Shown piece by piece: positions 17,598 to 27,911 of a DNA stretch of 64,000 nucleotides (within the stretch, counting starts at the first letter, position 1; every line of letters begins with the position of its first letter). A model generated the notes under the pieces. That model ran no database searches and was not told where the DNA came from. It saw nothing but the letters and a program-made list of their open reading frames with translations. This DNA is from Clostridium algoriphilum (GTDB lineage: Bacteria; Bacillota; Clostridia; Clostridiales; Clostridiaceae), in NCBI RefSeq assembly GCF_020443705.1, contig NZ_JAIZZK010000024.1, forward strand, positions 1 to 64,000, written 5' to 3'. A program made the translations under genes and the position numbers.

Positions 17598-19580
17598 TTA
17601 TTTATTAACCACTTTCAATGATTTTTCTACTACATTATCTACTGTAAATCCAAATTGTTCAAATAGTATTTTAGCTGGTGCAGAAGCTCCAAAATGATCT
17701 ATTGATACTATATCTCCCTCAAAACCTGTATATTTATGCCATCCAAAAGATGTACCAGCTTCAACTGCTAATCTTTTAGTAACTTTTTTAGGTAGAACAC
17801 TTTCTTTGTAATCTTCATCTTGTTTTTCAAAAACTTCCCAAGATGGCATACTTACAACGCTAGCATCAATTCCCTTTTCCTTTAATACCTTAGCTGCTTC
17901 ATATGTTAATTCAACTTCTGAACCAGTCGCCATTAATATAAGATCTGGAACTTTCTTTTCACTTTTTCTTATTATATAGGCTCCCTTTAATGCATCTGCT
18001 CCGCTTTCATCATATAAAGGTAAGTTCTGCCTTGAAAGTACTATCGCAGTAGGACCATCTTTCCTATTTATTGCTGAGCACCAAGCAGCTGCTGTTTCTT
18101 TAGAGTCAGCAGGTCTAAATACTTCAACATTCGGAATACTTCTCAATGCTGCTAATTGTTCTATCGGTTCATGAGTTGGTCCATCTTCTCCCACTCCTAT
18201 ACTATCGTGAGTTAATACATACACAACTGGAAGATTCATTAATGCTGCAAGTCTTATAGATGGTTTCATATAATCTGAGAATATAAAGAAGGTAGATACG
18301 AAAATCTTTAGTCCTCCATGTACACAAACTCCGTTAGCTATAGCTGCCATCGCATGTTCACGTACACCAAAGTGAAGATTTGCACCACTTCTATCTTCTT
18401 TTGAAAAGTCTCCTTTTCCATTCATATATGTTTTATTAGATGGTGATAAATCTGCAGACCCACCTATTAAGTTTGGAACTATGTTAGCTAATCGATTTAT
18501 TACTTCAAAAGATGCAACTCTAGTAGCTTTTTTGCCTGTAAACTTCCAGAATCCTTCATCCTTTAATAAATCAACAGATAGTTCATTTTTATACCACGAG
18601 TCCCATTCTGAGGCAAGATCAGGATATTTTTTCTTGTAATTTTGGAGCAATAAATCCCACTCATTCTCAGCATTTGCTCCACTTTCTATTACTTTGTTAG
18701 AATTTTCTTTTACTTCCTTTGGAACATAAAATTCTTCTTTATAATCCCATTCTAAAAATTCTTTTGTTTTTTTAAGATTTTCAGCACCTAGAGGCTCTCC
18801 ATGTGCTGCAGCTGTGCCAACTTTTGGAGATCCATAACCTATTTGAGTTTTAATTACTACAAGTGTTGGCTTTGATAATTCATTCTTGCCTTGATTAATA
18901 GCAGCATAAATATCTTGTACATTGTTACCATCTTCTACTGTTATAACTTGCCATCCGTAAGATTTATATCTAGCTCCAACATCTTCTCTAAAAGCAATAG
19001 TTGTACTTCCTTCAATTGAAATATTATTTGAATCATATAATACTATTAATTTTCCAAGTCCAAGAGTACCTGCAAGTGATGCACCTTCAGAAGTTATACC
19101 TTCCATCATATCTCCATCACCAGAAATCACATAAGTAAAGTGATTAACTACTTCAAAGCCTGGTCTATTAAACTTATTAGCCAAATAACTTTCAGCTATT
19201 GCCATACCTACACCATTTGCTTGTCCTTGCCCGAGTGGTCCTGTTGTTACTTCTACGCCTTTAGTATGGCCGTATTCAGGATGTCCTGGTGTTTTACTTC
19301 CCCATTGCCTAAAATTTTGCAAATCTTCAATAGTTAATCCATAGCCATATAGATGAAGAAGTGAATATAAAAGCATAGAACCATGTCCTGCAGATAAAAT
19401 AAATCTATCTCTATCAGTCCATTCTGGGTTTTTGGGATTATGTTTCATAATCTTTGCCCAAAGAGTGTAAGCCATAGGAGCTGCTCCCATTGGAAGACCT
19501 GGATGACCAGAATTTGCTTTTTCAACACCCTCTGCTGATAATAATCTTATAGTATTTATTGATAAATTATCTACATTCAT
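17598..19580 (-). CDS. tkt: Transketolase
   Basis: Thiamine-diphosphate enzyme of the pentose phosphate pathway. Seen: the N-terminal [15 protein letters not shown], the ThDP-binding GDGDMMEG followed by NN, SNKTYM and the central [14 protein letters not shown], then [16 protein letters not shown] in the pyrimidine domain and the C-terminal domain. I start at 19580 because GGGGGAG lies 7 bp upstream of that ATG; the open frame to 19631 overlaps the tal gene and is not supported. The 660-aa length is normal. The operon position shows it serves arabinose catabolism together with the transaldolase. Confidence 0.95.
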   Translation of the reverse strand: MNVDNLSINTIRLLSAEGVEKANSGHPGLPMGAAPMAYTLWAKIMKHNPKNPEWTDRDRFILSAGHGSMLLYSLLHLYGYGLTIEDLQNFRQWGSKTPGHPEYGHTKGVEVTTGPLGQGQANGVGMAIAESYLANKFNRPGFEVVNHFTYVISGDGDMMEGITSEGASLAGTLGLGKLIVLYDSNNISIEGSTTIAFREDVGARYKSYGWQVITVEDGNNVQDIYAAINQGKNELSKPTLVVIKTQIGYGSPKVGTAAAHGEPLGAENLKKTKEFLEWDYKEEFYVPKEVKENSNKVIESGANAENEWDLLLQNYKKKYPDLASEWDSWYKNELSVDLLKDEGFWKFTGKKATRVASFEVINRLANIVPNLIGGSADLSPSNKTYMNGKGDFSKEDRSGANLHFGVREHAMAAIANGVCVHGGLKIFVSTFFIFSDYMKPSIRLAALMNLPVVYVLTHDSIGVGEDGPTHEPIEQLAALRSIPNVEVFRPADSKETAAAWCSAINRKDGPTAIVLSRQNLPLYDESGADALKGAYIIRKSEKKVPDLILMATGSEVELTYEAAKVLKEKGIDASVVSMPSWEVFEKQDEDYKESVLPKKVTKRLAVEAGTSFGWHKYTGFEGDIVSIDHFGASAPAKILFEQFGFTVDNVVEKSLKVVNK

Positions 19581-19596
19581 TATGTTCTCCCCCTTA

Positions 19597-20244
19597 TTAT
19601 TTACCGAAAGTTTCTTTCCAATCTTTAGCAAATTTTTCTATTCCGTTATCTGTTAATGGGTGTTTTATCATTTGTTTAATTATTTTAAGAGGTACTGTAG
19701 CAATATGTGAACCTGCAACTGCAGCATCTGTAACATGCATTGGATTTCTTATACTTGCAGCAATTATTTCAGTATCTATTTCGTGTACTTTAAATATTGT
19801 AACAATAGTTCTTATTAAGTCCATAGCATTAGCATTTATATCATCAAGTCTTCCGATAAAAGGACTTACATAAGCAGCCCCTGCCCTTGCAGCAAGAAGA
19901 GCTTGCCCTGCACTAAATATTAATGTTACATTAGTTTTTATTCCTTCTTTTGAAAGTACTTTAACAGCCTTAAGACCATCTTCTGTCATTGGTATTTTAA
20001 CAATCATGTTTTCATGAATTTTAGCTATTTCTCTTCCTTCTTTTATCATACCCTTTACATCTAATGAAATAACTTCTCCACTAATAGGTCCGTCAACAAT
20101 AGAAGCTATCTCTTTTATAACCTCATTAAAGTCTCTACCTTCTTTAGCTATTAGAGATGGATTAGTAGTTACACCACAAATAACACCCATTTCATTAGCT
20201 TCGCGGATATCTGCTACATTAGCTGTATCAATAAATAATTTCAT
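19597..20244 (-). CDS. tal: Transaldolase (TalC/MipB type)
   Basis: Short-form transaldolase, acting with transketolase on xylulose 5-phosphate carbon. Seen: [16 protein letters not shown] at the N-terminus, [13 protein letters not shown], the Schiff-base Lys in [13 protein letters not shown], and SPFIGRLDD. The 215-aa length is that of the TalC family; fructose-6-phosphate aldolase is a close relative and cannot be excluded. GGAGG sits before the ATG at 20244; the frame to 20280 is only an upstream extension. It lies 16 bp before transketolase. Confidence 0.92.
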   Translation of the reverse strand: MKLFIDTANVADIREANEMGVICGVTTNPSLIAKEGRDFNEVIKEIASIVDGPISGEVISLDVKGMIKEGREIAKIHENMIVKIPMTEDGLKAVKVLSKEGIKTNVTLIFSAGQALLAARAGAAYVSPFIGRLDDINANAMDLIRTIVTIFKVHEIDTEIIAASIRNPMHVTDAAVAGSHIATVPLKIIKQMIKHPLTDNGIEKFAKDWKETFGK

Positions 20245-20318
20245 ATACTTTTCCTCCTCGTAAAGGGTTAGATAAATCATACCTAACCTCTTATTTTTTT
20301 AATCTTATATATTACTTT

Positions 20319-21785
20319 TTATCTCGTTGTATCTTTTATAATGTCTCTTAAGTTTGTGTTATGATCTATTATAACAGTTTCTAGCCCAACCATGCGACTC
20401 CAATCATAAATTTGATCAACTGTTAACTTTAATGTAATAACTGTATGATGACCACCACCAGCATAAATCCATGCTTTAACACCATCACTGAAATTTGGTT
20501 CTGGTTTCCATACCATCTTTGCTACAGGTAGGTTTGGCATATCCTCAGTAGGTTTAACCGCTGTTAATTCGTTAATAATTAGTCGATAAGATGATCCTAA
20601 ATCAAGCATAGATATTGCAACTCCAGCCCCAACTGATCCGTTAAATATTAAACGAGCTGGATCCTCTTTATCGCCAATGCCTAATGGCTTAACAACTACG
20701 CTAGGCTTGTCTGAGGCAAATGTTGGGTCAACTTCAAGCATATGTGCGCCTAAGATTCTTTCATTACCAGTACTTAATTCATACATGTAATCTTCCATAA
20801 ATCCTGTTTTCTCATTACTTGTCATAACCTTAAATAATCTAGACATCGCTGCAGTTTTCCAATCTCCTTCTCCAGCAAATCCGTATCCTTCAGCATTTAA
20901 TCTTTGAACTGCAAGTCCTGGTAATTGTTTCATGCCATATAGGTCTTCAAAATTTGTTGTAAATGCCGTGTAATTTCCTGCTTCTAAGAAAGTTCTTAAT
21001 CCTTTTTCAATTCTAATTTGTTCTTTTACCTGTTTCTCATAGAACTTAGGATCATTATCTCCTATGTCCATAATATATATTTTCTTAAATTCTTCGTAAG
21101 TAACATCTACTTCTTTTTCTGAAACTTTACTTATTGACGCAACTAAATCACCAATAGCAAAGTAATCAACTGTCCAACCAAACTGAATCTGAGCCTCAAT
21201 TTTATCTCCTTCAGTAACAGCAACATTACGCATGTTATCACCGAATCTGGCAACTTTTATTTCCTGACTCATAATATAACCAACGGCTACATTCATCCAA
21301 TCAGCAATTTCTTGTTTTATTTCATCTTTTTTCCAGTACCCTACAACTACTTTGTTATGTTTGTTTAATCTCGCATTAATAAAACCATATTCGCGGTCCC
21401 CATGAGCACTTTGATGTAGATTCATATAATCCATATCAATTGTTTTCCATGGAATATGTTCACTAAATTGTGTTGCTAGATGTAATAATGGTTTCTGTAA
21501 TAATTTTGTTCCAGCAATCCACATTTTAGCAGGTGAGAATGTATGCATCCAAGTGATAACACCAGCTACCTCATCATTATAATTTACTTCTTTCATTAAA
21601 TGTGTAATTTCATCAGCAGATGTTGCAAGTGACTTAAATACTATTGTGTATGGTAATTTTCCACTCTTATTTAAACCATCTGCAATTGCTTGTGAATCCC
21701 TTTTTACTTCATCTAAAGCATCCTGACCATATAAATTTTGACTACCTACGATAAACCAAAATTCCATTTTTTTATTTTTAAGCAT
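20319..21785 (-). CDS. araA: L-arabinose isomerase
   Basis: Converts L-arabinose to L-ribulose with a divalent metal. Seen: the N-terminal WFIVGSQNLYG, and residues matching the E. coli metal and catalytic set in FAGEGDWKTAA (Glu), FMEDYMYEL (Glu), LGAHMLEVDP (His) and GGGHHTVIT (His). The 488-aa length is close to the usual value. It lies 19 bp after araD in the operon driven by the AraR/cre-controlled promoter at 24247-24275. Confidence 0.96.
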   Translation of the reverse strand: MLKNKKMEFWFIVGSQNLYGQDALDEVKRDSQAIADGLNKSGKLPYTIVFKSLATSADEITHLMKEVNYNDEVAGVITWMHTFSPAKMWIAGTKLLQKPLLHLATQFSEHIPWKTIDMDYMNLHQSAHGDREYGFINARLNKHNKVVVGYWKKDEIKQEIADWMNVAVGYIMSQEIKVARFGDNMRNVAVTEGDKIEAQIQFGWTVDYFAIGDLVASISKVSEKEVDVTYEEFKKIYIMDIGDNDPKFYEKQVKEQIRIEKGLRTFLEAGNYTAFTTNFEDLYGMKQLPGLAVQRLNAEGYGFAGEGDWKTAAMSRLFKVMTSNEKTGFMEDYMYELSTGNERILGAHMLEVDPTFASDKPSVVVKPLGIGDKEDPARLIFNGSVGAGVAISMLDLGSSYRLIINELTAVKPTEDMPNLPVAKMVWKPEPNFSDGVKAWIYAGGGHHTVITLKLTVDQIYDWSRMVGLETVIIDHNTNLRDIIKDTTR

Positions 21786-21804
21786 TGTATATTACCTCCT
21801 CATC

Positions 21805-22506
21805 CTATTTTTTATTTTGACCATAATATGCATTTTTTCCATGTTTACGATTAAAATGTTTGTCTAATAACACTCCATCCATCTTAATATTATGTGGATT
21901 CAACTGCAGAGAGTGATATGCCATTTTTGCAACTTCTTCAAGTACTACTGAATTATGAACTGCATTTTTGGGACTTATTCCCCAAGTAAATGGTCCATGG
22001 TCATTAACAAGTACTCCTGGCACATAATCTGGATTTATATCACTATTATTAAAAATTTCAACTACAACATTACCAGTTTCTTTTTCATAATCTTTATTTA
22101 TCTCTTTTTCGCTCATTGACCTCGTTACTGGTATGTCCCCATAAAAGTAATCACCATGTGTGGTGCCAGCAGCTGGAATAGAAACACCTGCTTGAGCAAA
22201 AGAAACAGCCCAAGGAGAATGAGTATGAACTACACCCATAATGTTTGGAAATGCTTTGTATAACACTAGATGAGTTGGTGTATCACTTGATGGATTTAAT
22301 TTGCCTTCAACTATATTTCCATCAAGATCAACAACAACCATATCACTAACACTCATTTGTTCATATTCAACTCCACTAGGTTTTATTACTATTAAACCCT
22401 TTTCGCGATCAATTCCGGATACATTACCCCAAGTGAAAGTTACTAAGTTATACTGAGGTAACAATAAATTTGCTTCCAATACTTTTTGTTTTAAATCCTC
22501 TAACAT
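21805..22506 (-). CDS. araD: L-ribulose-5-phosphate 4-epimerase
   Basis: Class II aldolase-like enzyme making D-xylulose 5-phosphate. Seen: [12 protein letters not shown] near the start, IKPSGVEYE, the zinc-binding [30 protein letters not shown], and the third ligand His in [10 protein letters not shown]. The 233-aa length is typical. It overlaps nothing but is only 3 bp from the end of araB, so translation is probably coupled. Confidence 0.95.
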   Translation of the reverse strand: MLEDLKQKVLEANLLLPQYNLVTFTWGNVSGIDREKGLIVIKPSGVEYEQMSVSDMVVVDLDGNIVEGKLNPSSDTPTHLVLYKAFPNIMGVVHTHSPWAVSFAQAGVSIPAAGTTHGDYFYGDIPVTRSMSEKEINKDYEKETGNVVVEIFNNSDINPDYVPGVLVNDHGPFTWGISPKNAVHNSVVLEEVAKMAYHSLQLNPHNIKMDGVLLDKHFNRKHGKNAYYGQNKK

Positions 22507-22509
22507 AAA

Positions 22510-24195
22510 TTAACCCTCCTTAGATACAGATTCCTTAATCTTTTTCAAATGTTTCATTACATCATTTGCACCACGTCCAAAGTAATCGTGTAATTTTACA
22601 TACTCTTTATAAATTTCTTCATAACGCTTCACATTTTCTGAAATTGGCTTAATTGATTTCTCTTTAAGTCTTGCCATTTGCTTTGAAGCTTCTTGTATTG
22701 TGTCAAATCCATTTGCCTGCTTGCCTGCTGCAACAGCTGCAAACATTGCGGCTCCAATAGCGGGTGCTTGATGATGCTCTGATATAAACATTTCTTTATT
22801 AGTAATATCCGCATATATTTGATTTAACATCTGATTTCTATGAGGTAATCCTCCACAAACGGTTAAAGTATCAATTGGTACACCATTTTCTTCAAATGTG
22901 TCTATAACAAGACGTTTACCAAATGCTGTTGCTTCTATTAAACAGCGATATATTTCTTCTGGCTTTGTCTCAAGATTCATACCTAATATTAAACCAGTTA
23001 AATCTGTATCTACTAGAACAGAACGATTCCCATTCCACCAATCTAATGCTATTAATCCACTCTCACCAATTTTAAATTTATTAGCCTTTTGTTCAAGTAA
23101 TTGATGAATATTTAAATCTTTCTGTGCTGCTTCTTTATAATAACTTTCTGGTACTTGATTTTTTACAAACCATCCAAAAATATCTCCAACTGCATTTTGA
23201 CCAGATTCATAAGCATAAAATCCTGGTACAGCACCATCTTTAACTACTCCACACATTCCAGGTACTGGTATTTCTTTTTCTCCAAGTGTTATATCACAAG
23301 TAGATGTACCCATTATATTAAGCATTGTTCTTGGTTTTACAACTCCTGTTGGAGCAACTGAAACGTGAGCATCAACATTACCAACAGCCACAGCTATGCC
23401 TTTATTTAAGCCAGTAGCCTTAGCTACTGTTTCAATTAATCCACCTGCTTTAGTTCCTACAGGATAGAATTCAGTTCCAATTTTTTCTTCAATTACATTT
23501 TCCATTAGAGGATTTAGTTCCTTAAAAAATTCATTGCTTGGAAATCCAGTTTCGGCATTCCATATTGCTTTATAACCTGCTGTTGTTGCATTTTTTATTT
23601 TATTTCCAGTTAACTGCCAAGTCAACCAATCTGTTGCTTCCATAAAAGTGTCCATAGCTTTGTATACATCAGGTGCTTCTTCAGCTATTTGCATAAGTTT
23701 TGGGAATACCCATTCTGAAGAAATTTTACCACCATAATACTGAAGCCATGGTTCGCTACGTTTTCTTGCTATTGCATTTAATCTATCTGCTTGATCTTGT
23801 GCTGCATGATGTTTCCAAAGTTTAACCCATGCATGTGGATTATCGTGCCATTCTTTTATATTCATTAAAGGAGTACCATCCTCTTTAACAGGAAGTACAG
23901 TGCAAGCTGTAAAATCAATAGCTACACCTATAATATCATCCTTTGAAATTGTCTTTGTTGCGTCAATAACTGCTTGTTTAACTGTTTCTATAAAACATTT
24001 ATAATAATCATTTGGATCTTGCAATGCCCAATTATTACCTAATTTAATCTGAGTTCCAGGTAAAGTTTCATCAATTACCGCACTTGGGTAATCTTTCACT
24101 GCAGAGGATACAACCTTTCCATTATCTAAGTTTACAACAACTGCCCTTGAGGACAAAGTTCCATAGTCAACTCCAACTGTATATTTCGTAGTCAT
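22510..24195 (-). CDS. araB: Ribulokinase
   Basis: FGGY-family kinase that phosphorylates L-ribulose. Seen: the N-terminal phosphate-1 loop VGVDYGTLSSRAVVV, DFTACTVLPV, the GNVDAHVS segment and the C-terminal FGGY motif region ALDWWNGNR and TVCGGLPHRNQML. The 561-aa length is normal for AraB. First gene of the operon; its leader contains the cre-like site and a tandem 10-bp repeat, and the AraR boxes lie further upstream. Confidence 0.95.
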   Translation of the reverse strand: MTTKYTVGVDYGTLSSRAVVVNLDNGKVVSSAVKDYPSAVIDETLPGTQIKLGNNWALQDPNDYYKCFIETVKQAVIDATKTISKDDIIGVAIDFTACTVLPVKEDGTPLMNIKEWHDNPHAWVKLWKHHAAQDQADRLNAIARKRSEPWLQYYGGKISSEWVFPKLMQIAEEAPDVYKAMDTFMEATDWLTWQLTGNKIKNATTAGYKAIWNAETGFPSNEFFKELNPLMENVIEEKIGTEFYPVGTKAGGLIETVAKATGLNKGIAVAVGNVDAHVSVAPTGVVKPRTMLNIMGTSTCDITLGEKEIPVPGMCGVVKDGAVPGFYAYESGQNAVGDIFGWFVKNQVPESYYKEAAQKDLNIHQLLEQKANKFKIGESGLIALDWWNGNRSVLVDTDLTGLILGMNLETKPEEIYRCLIEATAFGKRLVIDTFEENGVPIDTLTVCGGLPHRNQMLNQIYADITNKEMFISEHHQAPAIGAAMFAAVAAGKQANGFDTIQEASKQMARLKEKSIKPISENVKRYEEIYKEYVKLHDYFGRGANDVMKHLKKIKESVSKEG

Positions 24196-24226
24196 TTTAC
24201 TGACCCCCTTCTTAGTAATCGTTCTT

Positions 24227-24303
24227 AGTAATCGCTTTCAATACAAACTATAGTATTTATTCGTATAAATGTCAATACATATTTATTATTTATACGTACT
24301 AAT
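24227..24303 (-). promoter_or_regulatory. araBDA promoter with two AraR boxes and a cre-like site
   Basis: Minus-strand promoter TTGACA (24270-24275) and TATAGT (24247-24252), 17 bp apart. ATTTATTCGTATAAAT at 24255-24270 fills the spacer and ATTTATACGTACTAAT at 24288-24303 lies just upstream; both match the Bacillus AraR box (ATTTGTACGTACAAAT-like), with centres 33 bp apart. AGTAATCGCTTTCA at 24227-24240 differs from the cre consensus at one position and lies at the expected transcription start. Confidence 0.85.
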
Positions 24304-24315
24304 TTTATTATATCA

Positions 24316-24344
24316 TTGTGAATGCTCTCGCCATCTGATATAAT
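24316..24344 (+). promoter_or_regulatory. araR promoter
   Basis: TTGTGA (24316-24321) and TATAAT (24339-24344) are 17 bp apart. The upstream AraR box at 24288-24303 could let AraR repress its own gene. Confidence 0.65.
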
Positions 24345-24377
24345 ATTTAGTGAAATAAATTATTATAGGAGAAATAT

Positions 24378-25463
24378 ATGAAACACAAATATGAAGAAGT
24401 AATAGAAGCAATTATTAATTGGGCAATTACTGAGAAATATAAGCCTAACGAGAAGATCCCAACTGAATCTGAGCTAATGTCTCTCTTTAACGTCAGCAGA
24501 CATACAGTCAGAAGAGCTATAAGTGATTTAAGCGCTCAGCAGTATGTATATAGGATACAAGGAAGTGGCATATATCTATCTGATTGGAAACAAAATAGTA
24601 TACATTTAAAGAAAAATAAAAATATAGGTGTTCTTACAACTCATATATCTAATTATATATTTCCAGATATTATTAAAGGTATTGAAGATACACTCTACGC
24701 TGAATCTTATTCTCTTTTATTGTCGTCCACTAGCAATAACATAATGTTTGAAAATAGTAATTTGAAAAATTTGCTCGCACATAAAATAGATGGTCTTATT
24801 TTAGAACCAACAAAAAGTGCGTATCAAATTCATAATCTAGAATATTTAAATAGTATAATATCTCAAAATATTCCTATCATTATGATAAATGCATCCTATT
24901 ATGAAATTAACGTGCCCAGCTTACGTGTTAATGATTTTAATGGGGGCGTAATGGCCACTAATCATTTAATTTCTTTGGGACACAGTAATATAACAGGTAT
25001 ATTTAAAGTTGATGATTCTCAAGGTATCCATAGAATGAATGGATTTATTACAGAATGCCAAAACAATGACATTCCACCGTCGAAAAATCAAATTTTAACT
25101 TATCTTTCAGAAGAAGTGGAAACAATACTTCCCCAAAGAATAGAGGTTGTACTCAAATCAGAGAAACGCCCTACAGGTATTTTTTGTTACAATGATGAAA
25201 TTGCATACATGGTATTAAACATCGCACATAAATTAAATTTGAGAATACCTGAAGACCTCTCAATTATCGGCTTTGATGACTCTATGCTCTCAAAAATTAT
25301 GGACCCCAAACTGACTTCCATAACACATCCAAAAGAACAAATGGGCATTGATGCAGCTAAGCTAATTATAAAATTAGTAAATAATAATAATCAATTTGAG
25401 GACAGTGATTCTATATTATATGAGCCGAGTCTTGTTATTCGTAATTCTACTGTCTCACTTTAA
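24378..25463 (+). CDS. araR: AraR, arabinose-responsive repressor
   Basis: GntR-type winged helix fused to a LacI/GalR-type sugar-binding domain, the AraR architecture. Seen: IPTESELMSLFNVSRHTVRRAISDL in the first 55 residues (DNA binding), then IGVLTTHISNYIFPDIIKGIE and a periplasmic-binding-like effector domain ending with ISIIGFDDS-like SIIGFDDSMLSK and LTSITHPKEQMG. The 361-aa length matches AraR. GGAG precedes the ATG. It is divergent from araBDA, whose promoter carries two AraR boxes, and convergent in function with araE, which carries a third. Confidence 0.95.
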   Translation: MKHKYEEVIEAIINWAITEKYKPNEKIPTESELMSLFNVSRHTVRRAISDLSAQQYVYRIQGSGIYLSDWKQNSIHLKKNKNIGVLTTHISNYIFPDIIKGIEDTLYAESYSLLLSSTSNNIMFENSNLKNLLAHKIDGLILEPTKSAYQIHNLEYLNSIISQNIPIIMINASYYEINVPSLRVNDFNGGVMATNHLISLGHSNITGIFKVDDSQGIHRMNGFITECQNNDIPPSKNQILTYLSEEVETILPQRIEVVLKSEKRPTGIFCYNDEIAYMVLNIAHKLNLRIPEDLSIIGFDDSMLSKIMDPKLTSITHPKEQMGIDAAKLIIKLVNNNNQFEDSDSILYEPSLVIRNSTVSL

Positions 25464-25468
25464 ACGAT

Positions 25469-25515
25469 AAACCATAAGCCGTTATACAATTGTATAACGG
25501 CTTATGGTTTTTTTA
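25469..25515 (+). terminator. araR terminator
   Basis: Perfect stem AAACCATAAGCCGTTATA/TATAACGGCTTATGGTTT followed by a T run. Confidence 0.88.
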
Positions 25516-25549
25516 CATTTTATTTGTACCAATGAATAATATATTTTTA

Positions 25550-25597
25550 TTGACATTTGTACGTATATATATTATTATAATGATGTAATCGCTTGCA
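25550..25597 (+). promoter_or_regulatory. araE promoter with AraR box and cre-like site
   Basis: TTGACA (25550-25555) and TATTAT (25573-25578), 17 bp apart. ATTTGTACGTATATAT at 25555-25570 matches the AraR box and fills the spacer. TGTAATCGCTTGCA at 25584-25597 fits the cre consensus with one mismatch and lies at the start of the transcript. Confidence 0.82.
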
Positions 25598-25646
25598 ATT
25601 ATTAATAATACAAAACTTAGGAACAAATATATAAGGAGGAATTAAA

Positions 25647-27044
25647 ATGTCAGAAAAGCATAAAAAAAACCGTTCTTTGTTATTTATCATTCTAATATCC
25701 TGTGCTGCTGGTTTAGGTGGTTTGTTATACGGGTATGATACAGCCGTAATTTCGGGAGCAATTGGCTCCTTACAAAAATTATATAATCTAACACCAATGA
25801 TGGAAGGTCTAGTAATTTCAAGTATCATGATTGGTGGTGTAGCCGGTGTTGGTATTTCAGGGTTTTTAGGTGATTTCATCGGTAGAAAGAAGGTATTGAT
25901 GTTTGCTGCTGCTTTGTTTGGTGTATCAGCATTAGCATCTGCACTATCACATTCAGTTGAAGCTTTAATTATTGCTAGAATAATTGGTGGTCTAGGTATC
26001 GGTATGGCTTCTGCATTATCTGTAACTTATATTACAGAGTGTGCTCCACCAGCTATTCGTGGTAGACTTTCTGCACTATATCAATTGTTTACTATATCAG
26101 GAATGTGTCTTACTTACTTCATTAACCTATGGATTGTAAATATGGGTAGCGAAGCTTGGCTAACAACAACCGGGTGGCGTTGGATGCTTGCTTGTGGTAT
26201 ATTCCCATCTGTTGTGTTTTTATTAACGTTATTTTTCGTTCCAGAAAGTCCACGTTATTTAGTAAAAGCGGGAAAATTAAAACAGGCTTCTGCCGTACTT
26301 AATAAAATTAATGGACCAATAATAGGAAAACAAGAATTTGATTCAATTTCTAACTCATTAGTAGTTGAAAAAAATTCAACTCTTAAACAACTTTTTAAAC
26401 CAGGGCTTCGTAAAGCGTTGGTAATTGGAATTTTCCTTGCCATCTTTAATCAAGCAGTTGGCATGAATTCAATAACATATTATGGTCCTAAAATATTTGA
26501 AATGATTGGTTTTAAAACTAATTCAAGTTTTCTCGCTACAAGTGTAGTCGGTGTTGTAGATGTAATAGCTACTGTGCTTGCTATGTTCTTAATTGATAAA
26601 GTTGGTCGTAAGAAGTTAATGGCAATTGGTTCCGCATTAATGGCTTTCTTTATGCTTTTTATAGGATTAGCGTTCTATACACATTATGCAAACGGAATGG
26701 TGATTTTATTCTTGATTCTTGGCTTTGTTGCTTCATTCTGTATTTCAATGGGTCCAATTCCTTGGATTATGATTCCTGAAATATTCCCGAATTATTTAAG
26801 AGCAAGAGCAACCGGTATTGCAACTATGTTCCTATGGGGTGCTAACTGGGCAATCGGTCAATTTACACCAATGTTACTAAGTAGTATTGGCGGTGCATTT
26901 ACCTTCTGGATATTCTGCGGTTTAAATGTTATTTGTTTCATATTCGTTACAACAATGGTTCCAGAAACAAAAAATAAATCTTTGGAAGAAATTGAAAAAT
27001 TCTGGATTCCTAAAAATATTAAAAAGGTAAATGCCAAAGTTTAG
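25647..27044 (+). CDS. araE: Arabinose:proton symporter, MFS sugar porter
   Basis: Twelve-helix sugar porter. Seen: the first-helix GLGGLLYGYDTAVISGAI, the loop motif GRKKVLMFAA, PESPRYLV after helix 6, GRKKLMAIG between helices 8 and 9, and PETKNKSLEEIEKFW at the end, all signatures of the sugar porter family. The 465-aa length is standard. GGAGG precedes the ATG. The substrate call rests on the AraR box in the promoter and the position beside araR. Close relatives carry xylose or galactose. Confidence 0.92.
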   Translation: MSEKHKKNRSLLFIILISCAAGLGGLLYGYDTAVISGAIGSLQKLYNLTPMMEGLVISSIMIGGVAGVGISGFLGDFIGRKKVLMFAAALFGVSALASALSHSVEALIIARIIGGLGIGMASALSVTYITECAPPAIRGRLSALYQLFTISGMCLTYFINLWIVNMGSEAWLTTTGWRWMLACGIFPSVVFLLTLFFVPESPRYLVKAGKLKQASAVLNKINGPIIGKQEFDSISNSLVVEKNSTLKQLFKPGLRKALVIGIFLAIFNQAVGMNSITYYGPKIFEMIGFKTNSSFLATSVVGVVDVIATVLAMFLIDKVGRKKLMAIGSALMAFFMLFIGLAFYTHYANGMVILFLILGFVASFCISMGPIPWIMIPEIFPNYLRARATGIATMFLWGANWAIGQFTPMLLSSIGGAFTFWIFCGLNVICFIFVTTMVPETKNKSLEEIEKFWIPKNIKKVNAKV

Positions 27045-27051
27045 TTAATTC

Positions 27052-27111
27052 TAATAAACGAAAAATAAGATAGGACCAATATATTGGCCCTATCTTATTT
27101 TTCGTTTATTA
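27052..27111. terminator. araE terminator
   Basis: A 23-bp perfect stem whose inner part is AATAAGATAGG/CCTATCTTATT, with A and T runs inside the arms; it can act in both directions and also faces csbD. Confidence 0.85.
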
Positions 27112-27134
27112 TAAAAATATTAAAAGAATAACTA

Positions 27135-27356
27135 CTAATTTTCTTTGTTCTCTTCCTTTTTATCCATAACATCATTAATCTTTTTAGCAATCTTTTCCTT
27201 GACGTTACCAAGTTTCTCTTTTAGATCACCCTTTTGTGACTGAACCTTTCCCTTAAGTTCTGTTTCTTCACTTCCAGTAGCCTTTCCTACATTCTCCTTA
27301 GTTCTTCCCATAATTTTATCTTTTGCAGAATCAAACTTATTTTTTATATCTGACAT
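27135..27356 (-). CDS. CsbD-family stress protein
   Basis: A 73-aa hydrophilic, Lys/Glu-rich protein with the CsbD pattern (KFDSAKDKIMGRTKENVGKA, then ELKGKVQSQKGDLKEKLG). The family is stress-linked and of unknown biochemical function. GGAGGTG precedes the ATG. Single gene; no alternative sigma promoter could be assigned. Confidence 0.88.
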   Translation of the reverse strand: MSDIKNKFDSAKDKIMGRTKENVGKATGSEETELKGKVQSQKGDLKEKLGNVKEKIAKKINDVMDKKEENKEN

Positions 27357-27593
27357 TTCACACCTCCACTTATTTTATATATGTTTTTTGTCTCTTCATT
27401 ATATTTTCAATCATTAAACCATTTTATTAACCTATCATCATATATGTATACACTACCATTACTACCATAATTATTCAACCTATTTGTTAGAATATACTGA
27501 ATACTTTGTATCCTTAATTAATTCTATGATTTATTATCAAATTCAAACTAAATATTATGCTCCCCAGTAACCCCCTTCTTTCATTTTGCAGAT

Positions 27594-27631
27594 GAAAAGA
27601 GGTATAGCAAAATCTTGCTATACCTCTTTTC
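27594..27631 (-). terminator. Terminator behind the alcohol dehydrogenase relic
   Basis: GAAAAGAGGTATAGCA pairs with TGCTATACCTCTTTTC, just past the relic stop codon. Confidence 0.75.
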
Positions 27632-27653
27632 ATGAATTGTGCATTACTTAAAC

Positions 27654-27872
27654 TTATTTAAAAGCTTTAGTATAAACTCCTAATATATCTTTAACGCTAG
27701 CATCTCTTGGATTTCCTGGAGTACAAGCATCTGCCATAGCTGATTGTGCAAGTGCTTTTAAATCTTCTTCGCGAACTCCAATTTCTTTTAGTACCTTTGG
27801 TATCTTAACATCCTCTGAAAGTTTCATGATCGCACATATTCCATCTAAGATTACCGCTGTCTGGATTTCTTA
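27654..27872 (-). pseudogene. C-terminal relic of an iron-containing alcohol dehydrogenase
   Basis: About 70 codons read as a dehydrogenase tail: KLSEDVKIPKVLKEIGV, EEDLKALAQSAMADACTPGN and PRDASVKDILGVYTKAFK, ending in a proper stop and terminator. This pattern is characteristic of the C-terminus of group III iron-dependent alcohol dehydrogenases. The upstream catalytic part is missing; a stop lies just before this segment, and in another frame a short protein-like stretch (GKSSLKQIIDVRNPD) follows. It is a decayed gene. Confidence 0.7.
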
Positions 27873-27911
27873 CATCAATAATTTGTTTGAGTGAAGATTT
27901 ACCGGTATAAA

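Noticed and set aside
22629-22814. Overlapping minus-strand frame inside araB
   Set aside because: It lies in another frame of a complete, motif-supported ribulokinase gene and has no independent start signal.
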